A DNA stretch of 64,000 nt from Micromonospora nigra (GTDB taxonomy: Bacteria > Actinomycetota > Actinomycetes > Mycobacteriales > Micromonosporaceae), in the NCBI RefSeq assembly GCF_900091585.1, contig NZ_FMHT01000003.1, positions 6,146,651-6,210,650 on the forward strand, in the 5' to 3' direction. A program made the translations under genes and the position numbers. Under the pieces are notes generated by a model, which was not told the origin of the DNA, made no database searches, and saw nothing but the letters and a program-made list of their open reading frames with translations. Positions 51,032-59,909 of this stretch are shown here, one piece after another (position 1 is the stretch's first letter; each line of letters opens with the position of its first letter).

Positions 51032-52666
51032 GTGACCGGCAGCGCGACACCCGAACCCCGGACCGGCGGGACGATGACCACCCGACGCTGGCTCAGCGTG
51101 ATGCTGCTGGCCATGTCCCTGCTCGTGGCGGTCGGCGGTGCGGTCGGCGCGGCCGTGCTGACCCACACGGCGAACGTCTCCGACCGGCTGGCCGACCGGA
51201 TCGCCCCGGCCCGCACGACGGTCGGCCTGCTGGACAGCGCGCTGCTGAGCCAGGTCGCCGCCCTGCGTGGGTACGTCGTCACCGGCGACCCCCGGCTCGC
51301 GGACTCCTACCGGCGCGGCGTCGAGGAGCAGCAGCGTCTCCAGGCCCGGCTGCGGACGCTGCTGGCCGACGAACCCGCGACGCTGCGCGAGCTGGAACGG
51401 GCGGGCCGGCTCGTCGACCGCTGGCGGGCCGAGCACGCCGACGCGATCTTCGCCGCCCGCGCCGGCGGTGCCTCCGCCGAACAACTCGCCCCCCAGGTGG
51501 GCCGTGCGGTCGTGCCGTTCGAGGCGGCCCGGTCCGCGTTGGTGGGGGTGGTGGGCGAACTTGACCAGGTACGCGACGCGGGCCGCGCCGACCTGGCTCG
51601 TGCCCGCGGCCTGCGCGACCTGACCTTCGTGACGATCCTGGCCGCCCTGCTGCTGTCCGGCGTCGCCGGATCGGTGCTGGTGAGGGTGACGGTGCTGCGC
51701 CCCCTGGAACGCCTCGGCGCGGAGGTGCGCCGGGTCGCCGCCGGCGACTTCCACCACCGGCTGCGCCCCGGTGGCCCCGCCGACGTGGCGCGGCTGACCA
51801 GCGACGTGGAGACGATGCGCCAGCGGGTGGTCGACGCCCTCGAACGCAGCCAGCGCGACCGGGCCGCCCTGGAGCAGCAGGCCGCCGAGCTGCGCCGCTC
51901 CAACGAAGACCTGGAACAGTTCGCGTACGTGGCCTCCCACGACCTTCAGGAGCCGCTACGCAAGGTGGCCTCGTTCTGCCAGATGCTGCAACGACGGTAC
52001 GCCGACCAACTCGACGACCGGGCCCGGCAGTACATCGACTTCGCGGTGGACGGCGCGACCCGGATGCAGGAACTGATCAACGACCTGCTGACGTTCTCCC
52101 GGATCGGCCGGGTGTACGGCGACCTGCGCGAGGTCGACCTGACCGGGTTGCTCGCCCAGGCCGAGGCGAACCTGTCCCGCGCGGTCGAGGAGGCCGGGGC
52201 GACGATCACCAGCGATCCGCTGCCCGTGGTGCGGGGCGACCCGACGCTGCTGACCATGTTGTGGCAGAACCTGCTCGGCAACGCGGTGAAGTTCCGCCAC
52301 CCCGAGCGCGCCCCCGTGGTCGACGTGGCGGTACGGGAGGACGCCGAGCAGTGGTCGTTCACCGTGACCGACAACGGCATCGGTATCGACCCGCGGTTCG
52401 CCGACAAGATCTTCGTCATCTTCCAGCGGCTGCACCCGCGCAGCGCGTACCCGGGCACCGGCATCGGGCTCGCCGTGTGCAAGAAGATCGTCGAGTACCA
52501 CGGCGGCGCGTTGGTGCTGGACGAGGCGTACACCGGCGGGGCCCGGTTCCGGTTCACGCTGCCCCGACCGGCGGTGGCCGAACCCGAACAGGCAGCCGTA
52601 CCCGGGCAGGCAGGTCCACCCGGGCAGGCAGGCGAGCCGGCCGCGACGGAGCCGGCGGCGCGCTGA
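51032..52666 (+). CDS. Sensor histidine kinase (CHASE3-like, HAMP, HisKA, HATPase)
   Basis: A 544-residue membrane kinase. Helix 1 (LSVMLLAMSLLVAVGGAVGAAVL), an extracellular helical CHASE3-like region (ALLSQVAALRGYVVTGDPRL), helix 2 (FVTILAALLLSGVAGSVLV), HAMP, a coiled-coil, the phosphoacceptor YVASHDLQEPLRKV, N box LLGNAVKFRHP, G1 VTDNGIGID and G2 YPGTGIGLAVCKKIVE. This resembles the bacteriophytochrome/Cph1-type HK class. The C-terminal 30 residues are Ala/Pro/Gln-rich (PGQAGPPGQAG repeat). No response regulator is adjacent, so it is an orphan. Confidence 0.92.
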   Translation: MTGSATPEPRTGGTMTTRRWLSVMLLAMSLLVAVGGAVGAAVLTHTANVSDRLADRIAPARTTVGLLDSALLSQVAALRGYVVTGDPRLADSYRRGVEEQQRLQARLRTLLADEPATLRELERAGRLVDRWRAEHADAIFAARAGGASAEQLAPQVGRAVVPFEAARSALVGVVGELDQVRDAGRADLARARGLRDLTFVTILAALLLSGVAGSVLVRVTVLRPLERLGAEVRRVAAGDFHHRLRPGGPADVARLTSDVETMRQRVVDALERSQRDRAALEQQAAELRRSNEDLEQFAYVASHDLQEPLRKVASFCQMLQRRYADQLDDRARQYIDFAVDGATRMQELINDLLTFSRIGRVYGDLREVDLTGLLAQAEANLSRAVEEAGATITSDPLPVVRGDPTLLTMLWQNLLGNAVKFRHPERAPVVDVAVREDAEQWSFTVTDNGIGIDPRFADKIFVIFQRLHPRSAYPGTGIGLAVCKKIVEYHGGALVLDEAYTGGARFRFTLPRPAVAEPEQAAVPGQAGPPGQAGEPAATEPAAR

Positions 52667-52744
52667 GCCACCGACCCGACATTGGATCTGGTCACCGACG
52701 GTCCCCGCGCCCCTACGATGACGCCCCGAGCGAGAGGGGTCGAC

Positions 52745-53437
52745 GTGATCGAGCGGTTCAGCACGCTGTCCACGCCGCTGGTGGCGGACGCCTGCGTCCG
52801 GCTGGGCGTGCCGCCACGGGTGGCACCGGCGGGCGTGCGACCCGTGGTGGCGGGTCAGCGTCTCGCCGGCCGGGTGCTGCCGGCGCGACACCACGGCAGC
52901 GTGGACGTGTTCCTGGAGGCGTACGGCGGGGCGGCTCCCGGTGACGTGCTGGTCGTCGACAACGCGGGCCGGTCGGACGAGGCGTGCGTGGGCGACCTGA
53001 CGGTGCTGGAGGCCGCGGCGGCCGGGGTGGCGGGGCTGGTGGTGTGGGGGCTGCACCGGGACACCCCGGAGCTGACGGCGATCGGCCTGCCGGTGTTCAG
53101 TTACGGCAGCCTGCCGCTGGGGCCGCTGCGGGTGGACGGGCGGGATCCGCTGACGCTGGCCAGCGCCCGGTTCGGCCCGCACGTGGTGGACGCGACCGAC
53201 GTGGTTCTCGCCGACGACGACGGCGTGTTGTTCGTGCCGGCCGAGCGCCTGGCGGAGGTGCTGGCGACGGCGGAACGGATCGCGGCCACGGAACGGGAGC
53301 AGGCGCGCCGGATCCGGGCCGGGGAGACACTGCGCGCCCAGACGGCCTTCGCCGACTTCCTGGCGGAGCGGGCCGCCGACCCGTCGCTGACGTTCCGGCG
53401 GCACCTGCGGCGAATCGGCGGGGCCATCGAGGAATGA
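52745..53437 (+). CDS. RraA-family protein (aldolase/dimethylmenaquinone methyltransferase-like)
   Basis: A 230-residue protein. GTG 52745 has GAGAGGGG before it. RraA fold: LSTPLVADACVRLG, VFLEAYGGAAPGDVLVVDNA, ACVGDLTVLEAAAAGVAGLVV, and the aldolase-type R-D pair in GLHRDTPEL, then DVVLADDDGVLFVP. Such proteins are either HMG/CHA aldolases or regulators of RNase E; with the G-x20-R-D pattern present, a pyruvate aldolase activity is plausible. TACGAT at 52714 may be its -10. Confidence 0.88.
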   Translation: MIERFSTLSTPLVADACVRLGVPPRVAPAGVRPVVAGQRLAGRVLPARHHGSVDVFLEAYGGAAPGDVLVVDNAGRSDEACVGDLTVLEAAAAGVAGLVVWGLHRDTPELTAIGLPVFSYGSLPLGPLRVDGRDPLTLASARFGPHVVDATDVVLADDDGVLFVPAERLAEVLATAERIAATEREQARRIRAGETLRAQTAFADFLAERAADPSLTFRRHLRRIGGAIEE

Positions 53438-53554
53438 TATCGACGGTGGCCTCTTCCGCCTCCGACCGCAGCGGCAATATCCTCCACTGCACAAGCGGCC
53501 AACGAAGCTGACTTTCACCGTCGCCCATTCCCCCGTGGCCGCGGAGGAGATGCC

Positions 53555-54688
53555 ATGCCTGTCGAGCACACCGAGGTGGACCGCCGGACCCTGCTGCGCG
53601 CCGGCCTCGGCGCCGCCACGGTCGCCGTCGTCGGAAGCAAACTCGCCATCCCGGCCGCCGCGCACGCCGACGCCGGCGCGGACCTGGACTGGATCATCAG
53701 CTGTGACGAGTGGGACGCCCGGCCACCCCGGAACCCGCTGACCGTCAGCGGCATCGCGACCAACAAGATCATCCTGCATCACATGGCCTTCCCCAACGTC
53801 ACCGACTACTCCCGGGAGCAGGCCGTCCGGCTGGCCCAGGACTGCCAGCGTCTGCACGTCGACGGCAACGGTTGGTCGGACACCGGGCAGCACTTCACCG
53901 TCAGCCGCGGCGGATACGTGCTGGAGGGGCGGCGCGGAAGCCTGGAGCGCCTGCGGGCCGGGGACCGGCAGATGGTCTCGGCGCACTGCCCCGGAGAGAA
54001 CACCCGCGCCATCGGCATCGAGAACGAGGGCACCTACGTCGACCAGACGCCACCCGAGGCGCTGACGGACTCCCTGGTACGCCTGTGCACGGCCGTCTGC
54101 CGGCGGTACGGGCTGCACGCCCACGACATCTTCGGGCACTGGGACTTCCGCACCACCCAGTGCCCGGGCGCGGCCTTCTACCACCAGTTCCCGGCCGTAC
54201 GGCGGCGGGTGTTCCAGGCCCTCGGCACCGACCTCGGTGACGTGCCGGCCCGCCGCTGGCCGGACCTGTGGCGATTCGTCAGCGCCCCCAGCGTCCGGGT
54301 GGCGCAGTACCTGCTCGCCCACCGGGGGTACGCCGTCGACCCGACCGGCGTGTTCGACGCGGACACCGTCGCGGCGGTGCAGGACTGGCAGGCCCGCAAC
54401 GGCATCCCGGTGGACGTCGACGCCACCCTGACCGCCGCGACCTGGGAAACCCTCGCGCCGGAGCTGGGCCGCCACGCGACCGGCCTGCCCGTCGAGGCGG
54501 TGCAGTACCTGCTGAACGTCAAGGGCTACGTCGAGGTCACCGCCACCGGCACCTACGACCACGTCACCCGACGGGCCGTTCAGGACCTCCAGGCGCTGCA
54601 CGGGCTGCCCCGCGACGGCCGCATCGGCACCGACACCTGGTGCGTGGTGGTGGGCGGGGTGCTCCGGCGGTCCTTCCGGCGCCGCTGA
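53555..54688 (+). CDS. Tat-exported N-acetylmuramoyl-L-alanine amidase with two peptidoglycan-binding domains
   Basis: A 377-residue exported enzyme. Twin-arginine signal DRRTLLRAGLGAATVAVVG. The Amidase_2 domain (about 45-215) has zinc ligands in IILHHMAFPN and GHWDFRTTQCPG, and IGIENEG. Two PG_binding_1 domains follow: VAQYLLAHRGYAVDPTGVFD and VQYLLNVKGYVEVTATGTYD. It cuts the amide between muramic acid and the stem peptide. ATG with GGAGGAG site. Confidence 0.93.
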   Translation: MPVEHTEVDRRTLLRAGLGAATVAVVGSKLAIPAAAHADAGADLDWIISCDEWDARPPRNPLTVSGIATNKIILHHMAFPNVTDYSREQAVRLAQDCQRLHVDGNGWSDTGQHFTVSRGGYVLEGRRGSLERLRAGDRQMVSAHCPGENTRAIGIENEGTYVDQTPPEALTDSLVRLCTAVCRRYGLHAHDIFGHWDFRTTQCPGAAFYHQFPAVRRRVFQALGTDLGDVPARRWPDLWRFVSAPSVRVAQYLLAHRGYAVDPTGVFDADTVAAVQDWQARNGIPVDVDATLTAATWETLAPELGRHATGLPVEAVQYLLNVKGYVEVTATGTYDHVTRRAVQDLQALHGLPRDGRIGTDTWCVVVGGVLRRSFRRR

Positions 54689-54817
54689 ACACCCCCCGGG
54701 GTGGGCGGAGACCTGTGCCGCTCCGCGCACCCCGGGGGCGCCCGGTCGAGCGCGCCTGACTGGTCCACCCACCCCGAGCTGTGACGATTGGGCGGTCCGG
54801 ACCCCGAGGAGGGCGCT

Positions 54818-55231
54818 GTGCAGACGCGAATCGACCCGTACCTGAGCTTCCCCGGCACCGCCCGCGATGCCATGCGGTTCTACCGGGACGTCTTCGGCGG
54901 AGAACTGACCATGGACACCTTCGCCAGCTTCGGCACCGACGACCCGGCGCTGCGCGACAGGATCATGCACGCCCGGCTCGACACCACGACCGGCCCGACC
55001 CTGGTGGGCTCCGACACCGCCCCGGACACCGAGCATCAACCGGGCAACCACATCGCCGTCAGCCTCAGCGGCGACGACCGGGAGGAACTACACGGCTACT
55101 GGGACGCGTTGTCGGCCGGCGGGACGGTGACGGTGCCGATGGACAGGCAGATGTGGGGCGACGAGTTCGGCATGTGCGTCGACCCGTACGGCGTCGGGTG
55201 GATGGTCAACATCAACACGCCGGAGTCCTGA
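54818..55231 (+). CDS. VOC-family (PhnB-like) protein
   Basis: A 137-residue protein of the glyoxalase/bleomycin-resistance superfamily; GTG 54818 behind GAGGAGG. Segments YLSFPGTARDAMRFYRDVFG and MWGDEFGMCVDPYGVGWMVN are typical of the PhnB/YjdN subgroup (3-demethylubiquinone methyltransferase-like VOC). Ligand unknown. Confidence 0.92.
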   Translation: MQTRIDPYLSFPGTARDAMRFYRDVFGGELTMDTFASFGTDDPALRDRIMHARLDTTTGPTLVGSDTAPDTEHQPGNHIAVSLSGDDREELHGYWDALSAGGTVTVPMDRQMWGDEFGMCVDPYGVGWMVNINTPES

Positions 55232-55337
55232 ACCCGGCGGACGCGGCCGAGCGCGCGGGCGTGGTGTGCGCGGGCATGGTGACGCTGGGTGTGTGCGCGG
55301 GCGTTTGAGGCGCGGCCCGACCGGAAAGGTTGCCGGA

Positions 55338-56912
55338 ATGAGCTGGGCCCGCCGCGCCATACCCGCCGCCGTCACCGCCCTGGCCGCCCTGGCGGCCCGC
55401 GACCTGCTGCAACGCGACCACGCGCTGCTGCGCAACTTCCCGGTGCTCGGCCGGGGCCGCTACCTGCTGGAGTCGATCGGACCGGAGCTGCGCCAGTACA
55501 TCGTGGCCGGCAACGACGAGGAGCGACCGTTCACCCGCGACCAGCGTCGCTGGGTGTACGCCTCGGCGAAGCGGCAGAACAACTACTTCGGCTTCGGCAC
55601 CGACAACGACATCGAGCACACCCCCGGCTACCCGGTCATCAAGCACCGCACGTTCGGTCGAGCGGTCCCCCCGTCCGCGCCGACGGCGGGCCACGACGTC
55701 CGGCTGCCCTGCGCGAAGGTGCTCGGCGGCGCGCGGGGCCGCGCGCGTGCCTTCCGCCCCGAGTCGGCGGTGAGCATCTCCGGGATGAGCTTCGGCTCGC
55801 TGTCGGGTGCCGCCGTCGAGGCGCTCAACCGCAGCGCGGCGCTGGCCGGTTGCCTGCACAACACCGGCGAGGGCGGGCTGTCGCCGTACCATCGGCGCGG
55901 CGGTGAGCTGGTGTTCCAGATCGGCACCGCGTACTTCGGCTGCCGCGACGGGCACGGCCGGTTCAGCCTGGACCGGCTCAGGGACGTCGTCGCGGGCGCT
56001 CCGGTACGCGCCCTGGAGATCAAGCTGAGCCAGGGCGCCAAGCCCAGCCTCGGCGGGCTGCTGCCGGCGGCGAAGGTCTCGGCGGAGATCGCCGCCACCC
56101 GGGGTGTCCCGGAGGGCGTCGACTGCGTCAGCCCGTCGCGGCACGCCGAGTTCTCCGACTGCGACAGCCTGCTCGACTGGGTGGAACTCCTGGCCGCCGA
56201 GACGGGCCTGCCGGTGGGGATCAAGTCAGCCGTCGGCGACCTCGAATTCTGGCAGGAGCTGACCACCCTGATGCGGGACACCGGCCGGGGCGTCGACTTC
56301 GTCACCGTCGACGGGGGTGAGGGCGGCACCGGCGCCGCGCCGCTGATCTTCTCCGACTCGGTGTCGCTGCCGTTCCAGCAGGGCTTCGCCCGGGTCTACC
56401 GCGTCTTCGCCGAGCGCGACCTGCACCACCGGGTGGTGTTCGTCGGCTCCGGCAAGCTCGGCCTGCCCGACAACGCGGTGGTCGCGTTCGCGCTGGGCTG
56501 CGACATGGTGAGCGTGGGTCGGGAGGCGATGCTGGCGATCGGCTGCATCCAGGCGCAGAAGTGCCACACCGACACCTGTCCCACCGGCGTCGCCACCCAG
56601 AACGCGTGGCTCACCCGGGGCCTCGACCCGGCGTCGAAGGCCGCGCGGGCCGCCAACTACGTCCGGACGCTGCGGCGCGACCTGGTCAAGGTCGCCGAGG
56701 CGTGCGGGGTGGAACACCCGGCACTGATCGGCACCGATGCGATCGAGATCCTCGGCGGCCGCACCACCTCCACCCCGCTGCGCGAGGTGTACGACTACCA
56801 CCCCGACTGGGGCCAGCCGTCGCCCCGGGACCGGGCGGAGATCGTCCGGCTGATGTCCGGCGCGGCTCCCCAGGGCGGCACCGCCCCGCCCTCCCCCACC
56901 GCCCAGGGCTGA
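55338..56912 (+). CDS. FMN-binding glutamate synthase family protein
   Basis: A 524-residue flavoprotein containing the FMN/synthase barrel of GltB without the amidotransferase part. An N-terminal membrane helix may be present ([20 protein letters not shown]). Conserved: [82 protein letters not shown] and [20 protein letters not shown] (the cysteine cluster that binds the [3Fe-4S] centre in GltB). Function as a stand-alone enzyme is unknown. ATG with GGAAAGG. Confidence 0.92.
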   Translation: MSWARRAIPAAVTALAALAARDLLQRDHALLRNFPVLGRGRYLLESIGPELRQYIVAGNDEERPFTRDQRRWVYASAKRQNNYFGFGTDNDIEHTPGYPVIKHRTFGRAVPPSAPTAGHDVRLPCAKVLGGARGRARAFRPESAVSISGMSFGSLSGAAVEALNRSAALAGCLHNTGEGGLSPYHRRGGELVFQIGTAYFGCRDGHGRFSLDRLRDVVAGAPVRALEIKLSQGAKPSLGGLLPAAKVSAEIAATRGVPEGVDCVSPSRHAEFSDCDSLLDWVELLAAETGLPVGIKSAVGDLEFWQELTTLMRDTGRGVDFVTVDGGEGGTGAAPLIFSDSVSLPFQQGFARVYRVFAERDLHHRVVFVGSGKLGLPDNAVVAFALGCDMVSVGREAMLAIGCIQAQKCHTDTCPTGVATQNAWLTRGLDPASKAARAANYVRTLRRDLVKVAEACGVEHPALIGTDAIEILGGRTTSTPLREVYDYHPDWGQPSPRDRAEIVRLMSGAAPQGGTAPPSPTAQG

Positions 56913-56945
56913 CCGCACACGTCAGGGCAGGTCAAACCCTGCCTG

Positions 56946-56961
56946 TCGAACAGGTGTGCGA
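56946..56961 (+). promoter_or_regulatory. LexA (SOS) box before dinB
   Basis: TCGAAC-AGGT-GTGCGA matches the actinobacterial SOS box TCGAAC-N4-GTTCGA at 11 of 12 positions. It lies 10 bases upstream of the dinB GTG, covering the promoter, so dinB should be DNA-damage inducible. Confidence 0.75.
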
Positions 56962-56971
56962 AGATTCGGGG

Positions 56972-58184
56972 GTGTCCCACGAGGCGAACGTCCTGCACGC
57001 CGACCTCGACGCGTTCTACGCGTCGGTCGAGCAGCGCGACGACCCGCGCCTACGGGGGCGGCCGGTGATCGTCGGCGGGGGCGTGGTGCTGGCCGCCAGC
57101 TACGAGGCGAAGGTCCGGGGCGTCCACAGCGGGATGGGCGGCGGGCAGGCCCGCCGGCTGTGCCCGGACGCGGTGGTGGTACCGCCGAGGATGGCGGCGT
57201 ACAGCGCGGCCAGTCGGGCCGTGTTCGAGATCTTCCGGCACACCACACCGCTGGTGGAGGGGCTGTCCATCGACGAGGCGTTCCTCGACGTGGGTGGCCT
57301 GCGCCGGTTGGTCGGGCCGCCCGCCGACATCGCCGCCGCCCTGAAGCGCGCCGTGGGTGAGCAGGTGGGCCTGCCGATCACCGTCGGGGTGGCGCGCACG
57401 AAGTTCCTGGCGAAGGTGGCCAGCGGGGTCGCCAAGCCCGACGGGCTGCTGGTGGTGCCGCCGACCGGGGAACTGGAGTTCCTGCACCCGCTGCCGGTGG
57501 AGCGGCTGTGGGGGGGTCGGCCCGGTCACCGCCGCGAAGCTGCGTGAGCGGCGGATCCGCACGGTCGGGCAGGTCGCCCGGCTCGGCGAGGCGACCCTGG
57601 TGTCACTGCTCGGCGCCGGGGCGGGCCGGCACCTGCACGCCCTGGCGCACAACCGCGACCCCCGGCCGGTGCAGGTCGGCCGGCGACGCGGGTCGATCGG
57701 CGCGCAGCACGCCCTGGGTCGCGTCGACCACGGCCCCGCCGACCTGGACGCCACCCTCGCCGGACTGGTCGACCGGGTCACCGCGCGGATGCGCCGGGCC
57801 GACCGCAGCGGCCGGACGGTCACCCTGCGGCTGCGCTTCGGCGACTACACCCGGGCGACCCGCTCGCACACCCTGGCCAAGTCGACCGACGACACGGAGG
57901 CGGTGCTGCGTGCCGCCCGCGCGCTACTGCACAGGGCGCTGCCGGAGATCGACCGACGGGGAGTGACGCTGATCGGCGTCTCGGTGGGCAACCTCGACGA
58001 CGGGCACGTGCAACTCACGCTGCCGTTTCCCACCGGATCGGGCGCCGCATCGGGCCCGGCGCCCGGGGCGCACCTCGACGCGGCGGTCGACGCGGTCCGG
58101 GAGCGGTTCGGCGCCACGGCGCTCACCCGCGCCGTCCTGCTCGGCCGGGACACCGGCCCGCAGGTGCCTCTGCTGCCCGACTGA
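56972..58184 (+). pseudogene. dinB: DNA polymerase IV (dinB) with a +1 frameshift in a 7-G run
   Basis: GTG start. The first frame encodes [35 protein letters not shown] and [12 protein letters not shown] (metal acids of Y-family polymerases) up to VERLWG. The next residues should be [11 protein letters not shown], which are encoded in another frame after the run of seven G at 57510-57516; six G would restore the frame. The second part ([17 protein letters not shown], the little-finger domain, to PQVPLLPD) is intact. The restored protein would be about 403 residues. Either a natural slippage mutation, reversible in principle, or a base-calling error. No other damage is visible in the gene. 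Confidence 0.9.
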
Positions 58185-58246
58185 CCCGCGCCGACGCCGG
58201 CCCGACCACGGCAACCCCGGCCGTCGCCGGGACAGCCGGGACAGCC

Positions 58247-58274
58247 GGGCGGCGGGCGGCGGGCGGCGGGCGGC
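58247..58274. repeat. 7-base tandem repeat (GGGCGGC) x4
   Basis: Four perfect copies of GGGCGGC, preceded by two copies of GGGACAGCC, in the 184-base gap between dinB and the FadR-type regulator. Simple-sequence tract liable to slippage. Confidence 0.85.
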
Positions 58275-58319
58275 GGGGACAGTCGGGTGTCCGGACAGTC
58301 GAGCGGGCAGGCAGGTGAC

Positions 58320-58330
58320 TGGTCCAACCA
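58320..58330 (+). promoter_or_regulatory. FadR-type operator
   Basis: TGGTCCAACCA fits TGGT-N3-ACCA, the usual FadR-subfamily GntR palindrome; one more pair (C..G) extends it to 58319-58331. A TTGACG -35-like hexamer begins two bases later (58332-58337), so binding would block the operon promoter. The regulator gene starts at 58369, implying autoregulation. Confidence 0.75.
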
Positions 58331-58368
58331 GTTGACGGGTTGATGTGTGGTGGGACACACTCTGGCGT

Positions 58369-59085
58369 ATGGCGTTCGTCCCCGTCACCCGTGCCTCCGT
58401 GTCCGACCTCGTCTTCGGCCAGCTGCGTGACGCGATAGTGCGCGGCGACTACCAGCCCGACGACACCCTGCCGGGCGAGCGCGAACTGGCCGCCGCGTTC
58501 GAGGTGAACCGGCACGCCGTCCGCGAGGCGCTGCGCCGCCTCCAGCAGCTCGGGCTGGTCAGGGTCAGCCAGGGCGGCGCGACCAGGGTCCTGGACTGGC
58601 GGGTGCACGCCGGGCTCGACCTGGCGCTGTCGCTGGTGCAGTCCGACGATGTGCTGCCGGTGGGCACGCTGGTGCGGGACATGATGGACATGCGGGCCTG
58701 CATCGGCGTCGACGCCGCCCGGCTCTGCGCCCGACGCGCCGACCAGGCCACCCGCGACACGGTGGTGCGGGCCACGGAGGAGTACGTGGCGCTCGCGCCC
58801 GACCTGCCCGCGATGGGTGCGGCCACCATCGAGCTCTGGCGGCACATCCTGCGCGGCTGCGGCAACATCGCCTACCTGCTGGCCTTCAACAGCCTGGTGG
58901 CCGGGGCCCTCGCCGTGGGCGAGGTGCCGCCGCAGCGGCGTGCCGCCGAACTGCTGGACGTCGCCGGGCACCGCCGGCTGGCCGCCGCGATCGCGGAGGG
59001 CCGCGCGGACGACGCCGCCGAGCAGGCACGGATCCTGCTCACCGCTCCCCTCACCGCCACCACCAGAAAGGACAGTCCGGCATGA
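58369..59085 (+). CDS. GntR/FadR-family transcriptional regulator
   Basis: A 238-residue regulator. N-terminal winged helix: DLVFGQLRDAIVRGDYQPDD, LPGERELAAAFEVNRHAVRE and ALRRLQQLGLVRVSQGGATRV. The C-terminal FCD-type helical domain includes DMMDMRACIGVDAARLCARRA and a metal/ligand pocket candidate in IELWRHILRG. The stop overlaps the ATG of the hydroxylase (ATGA, 59082-59085), so it is co-translated with the enzymes it probably controls. FadR-family members often sense fatty acids or acyl-CoA; the real ligand is unknown. Confidence 0.9.
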   Translation: MAFVPVTRASVSDLVFGQLRDAIVRGDYQPDDTLPGERELAAAFEVNRHAVREALRRLQQLGLVRVSQGGATRVLDWRVHAGLDLALSLVQSDDVLPVGTLVRDMMDMRACIGVDAARLCARRADQATRDTVVRATEEYVALAPDLPAMGAATIELWRHILRGCGNIAYLLAFNSLVAGALAVGEVPPQRRAAELLDVAGHRRLAAAIAEGRADDAAEQARILLTAPLTATTRKDSPA

Positions 59086-59909
59086 TCCCCGCCGTGCTGT
59101 ACGCCGTCCCGGCGTTCCTGCTGCTCATCGTCGTGGAAGCCGTCTCCTACCGGTTCGCCCCCGACGACGACGAGCGCGGCTACGAGTTGCGCGACACCGC
59201 GACCAGCCTGACCATGGGCGCCGGCAGCCAGGTCATCGGGGTGCCGTGGAAGCTGCTCACCATCGGCCTGTACGCCGCCGCGTACACGGTCTCCCCGTGG
59301 AAACTCGACCCCACCGACTGGTGGGTGTGGGTGCTGCTGTTCTTCGCCGACGACTTCGCGTACTACTGGTTCCACCGGGCCCACCACGAGGTACGGGTGT
59401 TCTGGGCCGGGCACGTCGTGCACCATTCCAGCGTCTTCTTCAACTTCTCCACCGCCCTGCGGCAGAGCTGGACGCCGATGACGTCCCTGCCGTTCTGGCT
59501 GGGCCTGGCCCTGGTCGGCATCCCCCCGTGGATGATCTTCCTCCAGCAGTCGGTGAGCCTGCTGTACCAGTTCTTCCTGCACACCGAGCGGATCAACCTG
59601 CTGCCCCGGCCGATCGAGTTCGTGTTCAACACCCCCTCGCACCACCGGGTGCACCACGGGTCGAACAACGAGTACCTGGACCGCAACTACGGCGGAATCC
59701 TGATCGTCTGGGACCGGCTGTTCGGCACGTTCGAACCGGAGCGGGCCGCCGTCCGGTTCGGACTGACCACGAACATCGCCACGTACAACCCGCTGCGGGT
59801 GGCCACCCACGAGTACGGCTCGATCTGGCGGGACCTCCGCTCGGCGACCTGCTGGCGACACCGTCTGGGCTACCTGTTCGGCCGTCCCGGCTGGCAGCCG
59901 GCCCGATGA
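59082..59909 (+). CDS. Fatty-acid-hydroxylase-superfamily enzyme, alkylglycerol monooxygenase (AGMO)-like
   Basis: A 275-residue membrane di-iron protein. The eight-His motif is complete: YYWFHRAHHEV, WAGHVVHHSS and NTPSHHRVHHG, with additional STALRQSW, LLYQFFLHTERIN and GILIVWDRLFGTFEPE. From memory these blocks match the AGMO (TMEM195) group, which cleaves the O-alkyl bond of ether lipids, more closely than sterol desaturases or carotenoid hydroxylases. Three or four hydrophobic segments precede and separate the motifs. GAAAGGAC ribosome site; start overlaps the regulator stop; stop overlaps the lysoplasmalogenase ATG. Assignment to the superfamily is secure; the AGMO function is an inference. 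Confidence 0.88.
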   Translation: MIPAVLYAVPAFLLLIVVEAVSYRFAPDDDERGYELRDTATSLTMGAGSQVIGVPWKLLTIGLYAAAYTVSPWKLDPTDWWVWVLLFFADDFAYYWFHRAHHEVRVFWAGHVVHHSSVFFNFSTALRQSWTPMTSLPFWLGLALVGIPPWMIFLQQSVSLLYQFFLHTERINLLPRPIEFVFNTPSHHRVHHGSNNEYLDRNYGGILIVWDRLFGTFEPERAAVRFGLTTNIATYNPLRVATHEYGSIWRDLRSATCWRHRLGYLFGRPGWQPAR

